Shown here: positions 41,249 through 50,225 of the stretch, one piece after another | Numbering within the stretch: position 1 is the first letter of the stretch | Layout of the letters: every line of letters starts with the position of its first letter | Assembly: GCA_963728045.1 (NCBI GenBank) | Contig: CAVSIE010000002.1 | Location: 620,001 to 684,000 of the forward strand | Reading direction: 5' to 3' | DNA from: VRUE01 sp963728045 | Lineage (GTDB): Bacteria; Actinomycetota; Thermoleophilia; Solirubrobacterales; 70-9 | DNA: 64,000 nt | Position numbers and translations under genes: made by a program | Notes under the pieces: model-generated | Databases searched by the model: none | What the model saw: the letters and a program-made list of their open reading frames with translations, nothing else | What the model was told of the DNA's origin: nothing

Positions 41249-42283
41249 TTGCCGTTGAGCAGGCCGCGCTCGACGAGCAGCTCGGCCACCTCGACGGCGT
41301 TGGTGGCGGCGCCCTTGCGCAGGTTGTCGCCGGCGACCCAGAGGTTGAGGCAGCGCTCGTGGCCGGGGTCGCGGCGGATGCGGCCGACGAGGACCTCGTC
41401 GCGGCCGGCGGCGTCGATCGCCAGCGGGTAGCGCCCGGCGGCGGGGTCGTCGACGACGACCACTCCGGGCGCCGCGGCGAGCAGCGCCCGGCAGTCCTCG
41501 GGCGAGAGGTCCTCGCGGGTCTGCACGTTGACCGACTCCGAGTGGCCGCTGAAGACCGGCACGCGGGCGCAGGTGGCGGAGATCGCCACCTCCTCGCCGA
41601 GCGCCGAGGATCTTGCGGGTCTCGGCCATCACCTTGCGCTCCTCGGTCGTGTAGTCGTCGCCGTCCTTGAAGCTCTCGACCTGGGGCAGGACGTTGAAGG
41701 CGATCCGGTGCGGGTAGACCGACGCGGGCGGGTTCTCCTCGCCTCCCAGGACCTGCTTGGACTGCGCCCGCAGCTCCTCGATCGCCTTCTGGCCGGTGCC
41801 GGAGACCGCCTGGTAGCTGGAGACGACGATGCGCTCGAGGCCGACCGCGCGATGGATCGGCGCCAGCGCCATCATCGCCACCATCGTCGTGCAGTTGGGG
41901 TTGGCGACGATCCCCTTGTGGGCATCGGCCGCCTCCGGGTTGACTCCGGCGACGACCAGCGGCACGTCCTCGTGCATGCGCCAGTAGCTGGTGTTGTCGA
42001 CGACGACGGCGCCGGCCTCGACCAGCTTCGGCGCCCACTCGGAGCTGACCGCTCCGCCGGCCGAGGAGAGGACGACGTCGAGGCCCTCGATCGTCGTCGC
42101 GTTCAGCGGCCGGCACTCCAGCACCGAGCCGTTCCACTCGATCTGGCGCCCGGCGGAGCGCTCGGAGGCGAAGGGAACCACCTCGGAGGCAGGGAAGTCA
42201 CGCTCGGCAAGCACGCCGAGGATGGTCGAGCCGACCGCCCCGGTGGCGCCCAGCACTCCGACTCTGTAGCCGTTGCCCGTCAT
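41245..42283 (-). CDS. asd: Aspartate-semialdehyde dehydrogenase (one frameshift as sequenced)
   Basis: Second step of the aspartate pathway to lysine, threonine and methionine. From the ATG at 42283 the protein has the nucleotide loop LGATGAVGSTILGVL, SSAGGAVSSEWAPKLVEAG, the catalytic cysteine in ANPNCTTM and YQAVSGTGQKAIEEL. Near 41603 one extra base breaks the frame after AETRKILG; the next frame continues AISATCARVPVFSGHSESV, with the substrate-binding histidine, to the stop. The length (1039 bases) is one more than a multiple of three. Because the gene is normally essential, a sequence error is more likely than inactivation. It lies 23 bases downstream of lysC. Confidence 0.9.
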
Positions 42284-42306
42284 CGTTCCGAGTATGACGG
42301 CCGGGC

Positions 42307-43609
42307 TCAGCCGCTGACCGTGGGCCGGTGTTCGGCGCCGGTCGGGTCCTCGGGCTTGACCGCGTCGGCGCCGAGGTCGAAGGCTTGGTGCAGCGCGCGC
42401 ACCGCCTGCGGGATCTCCTCGGCGGAGATGACGCACGAGATCTTGATCGGCGAGGTGGAGATCATCTCGATGTTGATCCGCTCCCGGCCCGAGCACCTCG
42501 AAGACCCTGGCGGCAACGCCGGGGTGGGAGCGCATGCCGGCGCCGATGATCGAGACCTTGCCGATCCGCTCGTCGGTGCGGATGCCCTTGCTGACCTCGC
42601 CGAGCGCCTCGATCGCCTCGATCGCCTTCGCCAGGTCGCCGCGGTCGATCGTGAAGGAGAGATCGGCCAGCTGATCGTCGCTGACGGGCTCGTTCTGGAT
42701 GATCACGTCGACGTTGACGTCGGCGTCGGCCAGCGCGGTGAAGATTTCGCCGGCGACTCCGGGCTCGTCGCGGATCCCGGTCAGGGTGACGCGGGCCTCC
42801 GACTCGGAGTGGGTCACTGCTGTAACGAAGGGCTGCTCCACGGTCTCCTGCTCTGCCTCGGTTTCGGTGACGACGAGGGTACCGGGGCCCTCCTCGAAGC
42901 TGCTGCGGCAGTGGATGCGGACGCCGTGGTTGCGCGCGTACTCGACCGAGCGCAGCTGCAGCACCTTGGCCCCGGAGGCCGACATCTCCAGCATCTCCTC
43001 GAAGGAGGCCAGCGAGAGCTTGCGAGCGTCGGGGACGATCCGCGGGTCGGCGCTGAAGACGCCGGCGACGTCGGTGTAGATCTCGCAGACGCTCGCCCCC
43101 AGCGCCGCGGCGAGGGCGACCGCGGTGGTGTCGGAGCCACCGCGGCCGAGCGTGGTGACGTCGCGGCTGTCGGTCGAGACCCCCTGGAAGCCGGCGACGA
43201 GGACGATCCGGTCCTCGCCGAGCTTCTCGCTGATGCGGTCGGCGCGGACGTCGATGATCTTCGCGTTGGTGTGAGAGGAGTCGGTGACGATCCCGGCCTG
43301 CGAGCCGGTCAGCGAGATCGCCTTGTGCCCCATGTCGTGGATCGCCATCGCGCAGAGCGCGCAGGAGATCCGCTCCCCGGTCGAGAGCAGCATGTCCATC
43401 TCACGCGAGTCGGGGCGGGCAGAGATCTCCAGCGCCTGGGCGACCAGCTCGTCGGTCGTCTTGCCCCGCGCCGAGAGCACCGCGACAACCTGGCTGCCGG
43501 CCTCGCGGGCGGCGACGATCCGCCGCGCCGCGCGCTTGATCTCCTCAGCACCGGCGACCGAAGTGCCGCCGAACTTCATCACGACGATGTCGGATTTCCC
43601 CTCGCTCAT
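42307..43609 (-). CDS. lysC: Aspartate kinase (one frameshift as sequenced)
   Basis: First committed enzyme of the aspartate family pathway. From the ATG at 43609: the kinase motif VMKFGGTSVAGAEEI, then TLGRGGSDTTAVALAAALG and two C-terminal ACT domains that normally give feedback inhibition (VTLTGIRDEPGVAGEIF and VSIIGAGMRSHPGVAARVFEVL). The frame breaks near 42488 at one extra C and resumes as ERINIEMISTSPIKISCVI, which completes the second ACT domain. The length (1303) is one more than a multiple of three. Operon lysC-asd. Confidence 0.9.
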
Positions 43610-43654
43610 GCCGAACGGCTGAGGATAGCCGCCGGCAGGCTCGGATCCCTGGGC

Positions 43655-44944
43655 TCAACCGTTCAAGTCGAAGACGGCTTTGTTGCCCACATAGAGGAGC
43701 GGCTCCGGTATGCCGTCGCCTGAGGTGTCCAAAAAGGATTCGGCTTTCGCCTCGCTGATGATCGTTTCGCGGATGGCTTCCACGTCTTCCCGGTTTGCGG
43801 GATTCGAGGCGCTGGCGAGGACCGCCGCGGCTCCGGAGACGTGTGGCGTGGCCATCGAAGTGCCGGATAATTCGCTATAGCCACCGCTGAGGGCGGTCGA
43901 GTCGATGCAGACGGCTGGAGCGGCAACCTCCACCAGGGCGCCGTAATTGCTGACATCGTAGGACTGGTCGTCAAGTCCTTTGTTCGCGCAGGTGGCCGCG
44001 GCTTTCCCGCCCGGTGCGCCGTTGTAGTCGGCGATCCCGGAGACGGTGATCACATCGGGGTGGTTCGCCGGGTTGCGGTATTTGGCGTCGATTTTCGAGT
44101 TTCCGGCGGATGCGACGAAGACCTGGCCGAGATCGACCGCGTTCGAGATCGCTTGGTCGAGCGCTTCGTGTTTGCAGGCTTCAGGATTTCCTTCTTTGTC
44201 GAGTTTCGTGCAGCCGAAGCTCATGTTCACGACCTCGATCTGTTCGGAGTGAAGGACGACCCAGTTGATGCCGGCGAGAGCCCAGGCTTCGCTCCCTGTG
44301 TTTCCAACCCCCTGGAGCACTTTCACGGCCCACAGGCGAGCACCGGGTGCGACCCCGACCACGCCTTCGTTGTCGTCGATCGCCCCGATCGTGCCAGCGA
44401 TGTGGGTGCCGTGAGAGGTTTCGTCCAGGACTTCGCCTTCCGCGCATTTTTCTTTTTCTTCTTGAACGCAATCGGCCATCGCGAAGATGTTGAGCTCTTC
44501 GTGTTCGGCTATGCCGGAGTCGACGACCGCCACGTCGACGTTGGCGCGTTCGTCGTCGACTTCATCGATGTCCAGAAGGGTGTTGGTGTGGGCGAAGATC
44601 CTTTTGATGCCAGTCGGGTTCGACTGAGCGTCGGCCGTGTACACATTGTCGTCGAGGGTCACGTAGTCGACGCGCGGGTCGCGCCTCAGGGACTCCACCT
44701 GGGCCTTGGGCAGCGTCGCGGAGTAGCCCTTTAGCGCGTGACGGTAGACGAAGCCCAAGCGGCCATCGCGCTGCTCTGTCTGGGATCGCGCGACTTCGCC
44801 GGGGTGGTCCACCGATTCCTCGAGGACGACGATGTAGTTGGCTCGATCGGCGGCGCCCGCGGGAAAGGCCCAGAGCGTCGCAGCGGTGAGAAGCACGCAG
44901 AATGCCGCCGCCTGCGCGAGCCTGCTGTACCGACTGACCTGCAT
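43655..44944 (-). CDS. Secreted S8 subtilisin-like serine protease
   Basis: The 429-residue preproprotein has a signal peptide (about 1-32, cleavage near PAGAA), an I9 inhibitor propeptide (about 36-105, YIVVLEESVDHPGEVARSQ) and a subtilase domain. The catalytic triad is D142 (VVDSG), H178 (SHGTH) and S363 (GTSMATPH), with oxyanion Asn282 (ASAGN). Extra cysteines suggest disulfides. Start at 44944 with GGAGAGAAGG upstream. It is divergent from padR across a gap with three palindromes. Confidence 0.94.
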   Translation of the reverse strand: MQVSRYSRLAQAAAFCVLLTAATLWAFPAGAADRANYIVVLEESVDHPGEVARSQTEQRDGRLGFVYRHALKGYSATLPKAQVESLRRDPRVDYVTLDDNVYTADAQSNPTGIKRIFAHTNTLLDIDEVDDERANVDVAVVDSGIAEHEELNIFAMADCVQEEKEKCAEGEVLDETSHGTHIAGTIGAIDDNEGVVGVAPGARLWAVKVLQGVGNTGSEAWALAGINWVVLHSEQIEVVNMSFGCTKLDKEGNPEACKHEALDQAISNAVDLGQVFVASAGNSKIDAKYRNPANHPDVITVSGIADYNGAPGGKAAATCANKGLDDQSYDVSNYGALVEVAAPAVCIDSTALSGGYSELSGTSMATPHVSGAAAVLASASNPANREDVEAIRETIISEAKAESFLDTSGDGIPEPLLYVGNKAVFDLNG

Positions 44945-45006
44945 CGCCTTCTCTCCGTTCCCCCCGGCTATGCGTAGGCGCAGCATGACCATTGCTGTTA
45001 GGAAGG

Positions 45007-45020
45007 TCAAGAATTCTTGA
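45007..45020. promoter_or_regulatory. Perfect 14-base palindrome in the subtilisin-padR gap
   Basis: TCAAGAATTCTTGA, fully self-complementary, 63 bases before the subtilisin ATG. Position and symmetry suit a dimeric repressor; the binding protein is unknown. Confidence 0.4.
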
Positions 45021-45048
45021 GTGTCGTTTTCCAATTTATGGCGAGCCT

Positions 45049-45066
45049 GCGTGACCAGGATCACGC
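45049..45066. promoter_or_regulatory. Inverted repeat in the subtilisin-padR gap
   Basis: GCGTGA-N6-TCACGC, perfect six-base arms. Its right half lies in CCAGGATCACG, an 11-mer also found before the diiron-SCP2 gene (15668-15678). Confidence 0.35.
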
Positions 45067-45072
45067 TGACAG

Positions 45073-45091
45073 ATATATCTGATCGATATAT
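45073..45091. promoter_or_regulatory. Candidate PadR autoregulatory operator
   Basis: ATATATC-TGATC-GATATAT, perfect seven-base AT-rich arms ending nine bases before the padR ATG at 45101. It overlaps a TATATT that could be the -10 box of a leaderless transcript. Binding here would block transcription of padR and the coupled MMPL gene. Confidence 0.5.
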
Positions 45092-45100
45092 TGCCCGCGC

Positions 45101-45655
45101 ATGGGGCTGAGCCCAACCGCCTACGTGATCCTCGGCATGGTCAGCCGCGAGCCGCGCTCGGGCTATGAGATCAAGGCGTTGGTCGACAACTCGACCCGGT
45201 TCTTCTGGGCGGCCAGCTACGGCCAGATCTACCCGGAGCTGAAACGGCTTGCCGAGGCCGGGCTCGTCGAGGGAGTCGACGCGCCCCGCGGCGAGCGCAA
45301 GCGCACCGTCTACGCGATCACCGCGGATGGCGAGCAGGCTCTGAAGGACTGGCTGCGGCAGCCGCCGACGACTTACGAGATGCGTGAGGAGGGGCTGTTG
45401 AAGCTCTTCTTCGCCGGCGTCCTCCCCCCCGAGGACGCGGCGCCGATCCTCGCCTCGATGCGCAAGCACCGCCGCAACATGGTGGAGCGACTGAGGGCGA
45501 TCGAGCCCAAGGCCGCCGCCAAGGACGCAAGCGGCGATCCCTTTCCGCTGATGGTGCTGCGGGGCGGGATCGAGTTCAACGAGTGGTTCGCCGGGTGGTG
45601 CGAGCGGATGGAGACCCAGCTGCTCACGCCCGCCACCAAGGAAGGGAGCAAATGA
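45101..45655 (+). CDS. PadR-family transcriptional regulator
   Basis: A 184-residue protein with the PadR winged helix (about 1-80): LSPTAYVILGMVSREPRSGYEI, SYGQIYPELKRLAEAGLVEG and KRTVYAITADGEQALKDWL. A C-terminal helical dimerisation domain follows (Vir/AphA-type, about 90-175). PadR proteins usually repress an adjacent efflux gene and respond to its substrates. Its stop overlaps the MMPL start (ATGA, 45652-45655), so the pair is one unit. Confidence 0.93.
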   Translation: MGLSPTAYVILGMVSREPRSGYEIKALVDNSTRFFWAASYGQIYPELKRLAEAGLVEGVDAPRGERKRTVYAITADGEQALKDWLRQPPTTYEMREEGLLKLFFAGVLPPEDAAPILASMRKHRRNMVERLRAIEPKAAAKDASGDPFPLMVLRGGIEFNEWFAGWCERMETQLLTPATKEGSK

Positions 45656-47793
45656 TGTTCGACGCCCTCGCCCGCCTCGCCGACCGCCGCGCCCGCCGCG
45701 TCGGCCTCTTCGCGATCGTCTTCTTCCTTGCCGCCGGCGCGCTCGGCGGCTCGGTCGCCGAACGCCTCGACCCCTACGGGGCGGACGACCCCGACACCGA
45801 GACCGTGCAGGCGCGCGAGGCGCTCCAGGCGGCCGGCCACCGCCCGCCCGGCGCGATCGTCGTGGTCGAGGACGCGCCCGTCGCCAAACGCGCCACCCGC
45901 GCTCGCATCGTCGCTCTCGAAGGGGAGCTGAGCTCCCGTGACGACGTGCAGTCCGTGACCGGCTACTACGACACCGGCTCGCGCGATTTCGTCTCCAAAG
46001 ACGGCCAGGCGACCTACCTTGCGGTGGCCCTGAAGCCAACCGACGACAAGGAGTGGCAGGAGAGCGGGAGCGAGATAGCCGACCAGCTCGCCGGCCGCCC
46101 GGGCGTCATCGTCGGCGGCGCCGCCGTCGCCCAGGAGCAGGTCAACAAGCAGGTCGAGGAAGACCTGCGCACGGCGGAGCTGATCGCCTTCCCGCTGCTC
46201 TTCCTGCTCTCCTTCGTCTTCTTCCGCAGCCTGGTCGCGGCGCTGCTGCCGGTGATGATCGGGCTGCTGGCGATCGTCGGCACCTTCCTCATCCTGCGCC
46301 TGGCTAGCGAAGTCGGCTCGATCTCGATCTTCGCCCTCAACCTGACCACCGGCCTCGGGCTCGGGCTGGCGATCGACTACAGCCTCTTCATCGTCTCCCG
46401 CTACCGAGAGGAGATCGCCAAGGACGGGCCAGGGCTAGCGGCGATGCGGCGGGTGATGGCGACTGCCGGGCGCACCGTCTTCTTCTCCTCGCTGACCGTG
46501 GCGGCAGCCCTCGCCTCGCTGCTCGTCTTCCCGCAGCGCTTCCTCTACTCGATGGGGCTGGGCGGCGCGCTGGTGGCGCTGCTCGCCGCGGCGGTCTCGC
46601 TGACCGTCCTCCCTGCAGTCCTCACCCTGCTCGGCCACCGGGTCAACTCGCTCGCCCCGCGCGCCCTGCAGCGCCGCGCCGAGGCCGACACGCGGCCCGA
46701 CGAGCACGGCTTCTGGTACCGGCTCTCGCGCTTCGTGATGCGGCGCCCGCTGCCGATCGCCACCTTCAGCGCCCTCTTCCTGATCGTGCTCGGCCTGCCC
46801 TTCCTCGGGATCAAGTTCAACACGGTCGACCCCAGCGTCCTGCCCGAGGGGGCGAGCGCCCGCCAGGCCTACGACACGGTCAGCGAAGAGTTCCCGCCTT
46901 ATCGCGAGACGCCGATCTGGGTCGCGGTCGAGGGCGCTGGGCCAAAAGGCTCGGCCCGAATCGCGGCGCAGGTGCGCCGCGCCGAGGGAGTCGCCGCGGT
47001 CCTCCCGCCCCGGCCCCTCGAAGGCGGAGTGACCGTGATCCAGGCCATCTCGGCGAGCCCGTTCGCCTCCGAGGCGAGCCAGTCGACGGTCGAGCGGATC
47101 CGCGATCTGCCGGCGCCGGCGGGCGCGAACGTTCAGGTCGGCGGCGCCACTGCCGACTTCATCGACTTCCAGGACAGCCTCACCCGCCACCTGCCTATCG
47201 CCTTCGCGATCATCGTCATCGCCACCCTGGTGATCCTTTTCCTGATGACCGGCTCGGTGGTGCTGCCGATCAAGTCGCTGATCATGAACGTGCTCAACCT
47301 CAGCGCCGTCTTCGGCCTGCTGGTGCTGATCTTCCAGGACGGCCGCTTCGAGGGGCTGCTCGACTACTCCAGCCCGGGAGCGATCGAGCAGACGATGCCG
47401 ATCCTGCTCTTCGCGGTGGCCTTCGGCCTCTCCACCGACTATGCCGTCTTCCTGCTCTCGCGGATCAAGGAGGCGCGCGACAAAGGCGCCTCGGATTCCG
47501 AGAGCGTCGCGATCGGGCTGGAGCGGACGGGGCGGATCGTCACCGCCGCGGCGCTGCTCTTCGCCGTCGCGATCGGCGCCTTCGCCACCTCGCAGATCAT
47601 CTTCATCAAGGAGAACGGCGTCGGCACGGCGCTGGCGGTGCTGATCGATGCCAGCATCATCCGCGCCCTGCTCGTGCCATCGCTGATGGAGCTGCTCGGC
47701 AAATGGAACTGGTGGGCGCCGGCGCCGCTGCGGCGGCTCTACGACCGCTTCGGGATCAGCGAGACGGACGTGCCGGAGCCGGAGCGGGCGTAG
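45652..47793 (+). CDS. MMPL/RND-family membrane transporter
   Basis: A 713-residue protein with duplicated MMPL halves: an N-terminal segment, a periplasmic domain, LGLGLAIDYSLFIVSRYREE in the first bundle and FGLSTDYAVFLLSRIKEARD in the second. The Asp-Tyr pairs are proton-relay positions. AAGGGAG precedes the ATG. It is distinct from the MMPL protein at 18.5-20.7 kb. Control by the overlapping padR gene is expected. The cargo may be a lipid or hydrophobic compound. Confidence 0.9.
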   Translation: MMFDALARLADRRARRVGLFAIVFFLAAGALGGSVAERLDPYGADDPDTETVQAREALQAAGHRPPGAIVVVEDAPVAKRATRARIVALEGELSSRDDVQSVTGYYDTGSRDFVSKDGQATYLAVALKPTDDKEWQESGSEIADQLAGRPGVIVGGAAVAQEQVNKQVEEDLRTAELIAFPLLFLLSFVFFRSLVAALLPVMIGLLAIVGTFLILRLASEVGSISIFALNLTTGLGLGLAIDYSLFIVSRYREEIAKDGPGLAAMRRVMATAGRTVFFSSLTVAAALASLLVFPQRFLYSMGLGGALVALLAAAVSLTVLPAVLTLLGHRVNSLAPRALQRRAEADTRPDEHGFWYRLSRFVMRRPLPIATFSALFLIVLGLPFLGIKFNTVDPSVLPEGASARQAYDTVSEEFPPYRETPIWVAVEGAGPKGSARIAAQVRRAEGVAAVLPPRPLEGGVTVIQAISASPFASEASQSTVERIRDLPAPAGANVQVGGATADFIDFQDSLTRHLPIAFAIIVIATLVILFLMTGSVVLPIKSLIMNVLNLSAVFGLLVLIFQDGRFEGLLDYSSPGAIEQTMPILLFAVAFGLSTDYAVFLLSRIKEARDKGASDSESVAIGLERTGRIVTAAALLFAVAIGAFATSQIIFIKENGVGTALAVLIDASIIRALLVPSLMELLGKWNWWAPAPLRRLYDRFGISETDVPEPERA

Positions 47794-47899
47794 CTGAATC
47801 CTTTTGTCTTCAATTACGTCCGCTCTCCGGCCTACGCTGAGTCTTAGCCGAGATCGAGAGCATCAACACGAGCTACGATCACGACTAGAGGAGGCGGCA

Positions 47900-48391
47900 T
47901 TGGACGTAAAGACGGAAGCAACTGAAAAAGCACAGGAAGTGCTGGAGCAGTTCTGGGGAGACAGGGTTCCCGTAGACCCGGCACAGATCGCGCGGGGGAT
48001 GGGAATCGAAGTCGCCAACGCGTACCTAGACCCAGACGTGGCCGGGGCAATCGAGAAGCGTGCGGGTCAACCTGCCGCCATCTATCTGAGTGCAGGTGAT
48101 CACCCCAATCGCAAGCGATTTACCTGTGCTCATGAGATTGGACATTTTGTCAGGCATGGCGAGGAGGATTTCGAGTACGTCGACTATCGTGACGGCACAG
48201 CCTCGATGGGAGTCGACGAGGAAGAGCGATTCGCAAATGCGTTCGCCGCAGCCCTGCTGATGCCGGAGAAGGAAGTCAGGCGTCTCCATGGCATGGGCAT
48301 GCATGAGAAGGACATGGCAGGGACGTTCGGTGTCTCCGAAGCGGCAATGGTCAACCGTCTCAAGAATCTGAATCTCTACCGACCGCAGTAG
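47900..48391 (+). CDS. ImmA/IrrE-family metallo-endopeptidase
   Basis: The TTG at 47900, preceded by an excellent AGAGGAGG, gives 163 residues starting MDVKTEATEKAQEVLEQF. The zinc motif is H78-E-I-G-H82 (CAHEIGHFV), and a downstream Glu-rich helix (EERFANAFAAALLMPEKEV) supplies the third ligand. A short helical segment AGTFGVSEAAMVNRLKNL follows. ImmA/IrrE proteases cleave XRE-type repressors, as in ICEBs1 or in Deinococcus DdrO. No such repressor is adjacent; the next gene is a small membrane protein 14 bases away. Confidence 0.9.
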   Translation: MDVKTEATEKAQEVLEQFWGDRVPVDPAQIARGMGIEVANAYLDPDVAGAIEKRAGQPAAIYLSAGDHPNRKRFTCAHEIGHFVRHGEEDFEYVDYRDGTASMGVDEEERFANAFAAALLMPEKEVRRLHGMGMHEKDMAGTFGVSEAAMVNRLKNLNLYRPQ

Positions 48392-48405
48392 ACGCCGTCA
48401 GCCTC

Positions 48406-48780
48406 ATGCGGGTCAAGCCTCCATCGTCGGCATCTGCTCCCGCTGGGGAAAACCAGGGCTCCCTGGCTGAGAGGACGGGCCTAACGGATCCAACACCCGT
48501 GAAAGAGCTCCCGCCCTCCAGAAAGGAGAGGCTGGAGGGCGACGACCTCGAGCAGTCGATCAAGCTCAAGCGAATCTATGGCCTTGGCATCTTGCTACCC
48601 ATGCTGGCTCAACTCATCGTCGTCAACGCCGTGTTCGTGATCTATGCGGCGGAAGGTTACGACTGGCATCCACCACAGGGCGTTGTGCAAGTTTGGCTTA
48701 CAGCGACGTTCGTGCAGATTGTGAGCGTCGTCGTCGTAATAACTAGATCACTCTTCCCCGGCGAGAAGAACTCGAGTTGA
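48406..48780 (+). CDS. Small two-pass membrane protein downstream of the ImmA/IrrE gene
   Basis: The 124-residue product has a charged N-terminal part and two transmembrane segments (about 63-82 and 95-115), with IYGLGILLPMLAQLIVVNAV and a conserved-looking WLTATFVQIVSVVVVITRSLF. Similar small proteins recur in actinobacteria, to my recollection often near ImmA/IrrE genes, but their function is unknown. A GTG at 48499 (VKELPPSRKERLEG) is an alternative start; neither has a clear ribosome site. Confidence 0.7.
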   Translation: MRVKPPSSASAPAGENQGSLAERTGLTDPTPVKELPPSRKERLEGDDLEQSIKLKRIYGLGILLPMLAQLIVVNAVFVIYAAEGYDWHPPQGVVQVWLTATFVQIVSVVVVITRSLFPGEKNSS

Positions 48781-48783
48781 AGG

Positions 48784-49887
48784 TCAGCGCTTCAGGTCGC
48801 CCTGGGCGGCTTTGGGATCGTCGGCGCCTTTGAGCCTCTCGTCGCTGGCGATCCCCATCAGCGCCAGGGAGCCGTCCGCCGCGATTTCCGCGGTGGCGAG
48901 GTAGGAATCGCCTTTCCTCAGTTTCGCCGTCTCGATCTTCTGCCCGACCGTGAGGGCCAGGTCGGCTTCGCTGGCGCGCGTGTCGTCGGCCGAGAGCAGC
49001 AGCTGTCCCGTTTCCGGGTGTATGCCGTTGTAGATGCCGGAGAGGTCGAGGTAGGTCGACGGCTCGCCTGCTTCGATCTCGAGCGTCTGCTGGCGCAGCA
49101 CCCCCTTGGGCTCGATCGCCGCGTCGACTGTGACACGGGCGCCGAGCGGCGGCACGGCGCCGGCTGGATCGAGGGGAGCCTGGACCAGGAGCGAGGCGCC
49201 GCGGCCGGAGACGGTGTAGGCGGGAGCGAGCGGATCGGGGTTGACGAAGGTGACGACTCCGCGCAGAGTCGCCTGCGCCGCTTTGCCAGACGATTTCGGC
49301 TTTTCCTGCTCGGAAAAGGTGCCGTTGGAGAGCTGCACCCCTTCGATGTTCAGCTTGGCGCCGGCCTGGGGCAGCTTGACGGCGTGGACCGGCACTAGTT
49401 CGCCGCCTTTGATCGCCAGCGCATAGCTGCCGGCGGCCGGATTGGCGTGAACGACGGTGCCTTTCAGCTCGGTCGCTTCCACACCAGCCGGTTCCTCGGC
49501 AGTGGGAGCCGGCGCTTTCGCCGGGGCGGGCTCTTCGGATGGCGGAGGCGGTTCGCTTTCCACCGGGATGAACGGTTCGGAGGCCGGCGGCAGGGCTTCG
49601 GATGAGAACGCTTCTTCGCCTCCCCCTCCCCCACCGACGGGACCGGCGAGGGCGGGCGCTGCCCCGCCGCCCTCGCCTCCCTCGCCCTCACTCGTATCCC
49701 CACTGGGGCTTGGCATGACGATTCTCTGGGCGCCGCTTGCCACCGTGCCGGCCGCGCCGGGGCCGATCGCGACGCCGACGAAGAGGCCGAAGCCGAGCGC
49801 GGTCGCGCTCAGCGTCGCCGCCCAACGGCGGTCGGTGACGACCAGCGAGGTGGCGCGCAGGAAGCGATCGGAGAGCTCGACGATCAT
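48784..49887 (-). CDS. Uncharacterised single-pass protein with Pro/Glu-rich linker (pst operon, last gene)
   Basis: The 367-residue protein has a transmembrane segment near residues 22-44 (ATLSATALGFGLFVGVAIG). A long Gly/Pro/Glu linker (about 60-140) follows, then a beta-rich region with repeated short modules (GTVVHANPAAGSYALAIKGG, GVVTFVNPDPLAPAYTVSGR) that looks like tandem small beta-barrels of the OB or DUF5666 type. No catalytic motif is visible. Its ATG overlaps the stop of the zinc-ribbon gene (49884-49887), so it is translationally linked to the pst genes. Confidence 0.75.
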   Translation of the reverse strand: MIVELSDRFLRATSLVVTDRRWAATLSATALGFGLFVGVAIGPGAAGTVASGAQRIVMPSPSGDTSEGEGGEGGGAAPALAGPVGGGGGGEEAFSSEALPPASEPFIPVESEPPPPSEEPAPAKAPAPTAEEPAGVEATELKGTVVHANPAAGSYALAIKGGELVPVHAVKLPQAGAKLNIEGVQLSNGTFSEQEKPKSSGKAAQATLRGVVTFVNPDPLAPAYTVSGRGASLLVQAPLDPAGAVPPLGARVTVDAAIEPKGVLRQQTLEIEAGEPSTYLDLSGIYNGIHPETGQLLLSADDTRASEADLALTVGQKIETAKLRKGDSYLATAEIAADGSLALMGIASDERLKGADDPKAAQGDLKR

Positions 49888-50225
49888 GGCGCCGGCGCAC
49901 CCGGGGGCGGTTGCGCAGCCCCCACCGGGCCGCGCTCCATCAGGTCCTTTCCGCACTGCCAGCAGAAGACCGAGCCACGGGCGTAGAGCGCTCCGCAGGA
50001 GCCACAGACGCCGGCGGCGCCGGCCTGGTCCAGCCGCAGCATTCGCTCCACCTCGGCCAGCTCGGCGTCGACCTGCTGCAGCTTCGCCGCCTGGCGGGCG
50101 AGCACGTCGAGCCGGAAGTGATCGCGGATCGCCATCTCGTAGGCGATCCCGCCCAGGTCCCACTGCAGCTCGGCGAGCTGGTCGGCGAGGCGGTCACGCC
50201 GCTGTTCGAGGTCGGCGGCGCTCAT
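49884..50225 (-). CDS. Coiled-coil protein with C-terminal zinc ribbon (pst operon)
   Basis: A 113-residue protein: an N-terminal coiled coil (about 5-68) then a zinc ribbon CGSCGALYARGSVFCWQCG (about 74-92) and a Pro/Ala tail. No signal peptide, so cytoplasmic. The ribbon has the form of the zinc-ribbon domain found in many adaptor proteins. Both ends overlap neighbours by four bases. Function unknown. Confidence 0.75.
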   Translation of the reverse strand: MSAADLEQRRDRLADQLAELQWDLGGIAYEMAIRDHFRLDVLARQAAKLQQVDAELAEVERMLRLDQAGAAGVCGSCGALYARGSVFCWQCGKDLMERGPVGAAQPPPGAPAP

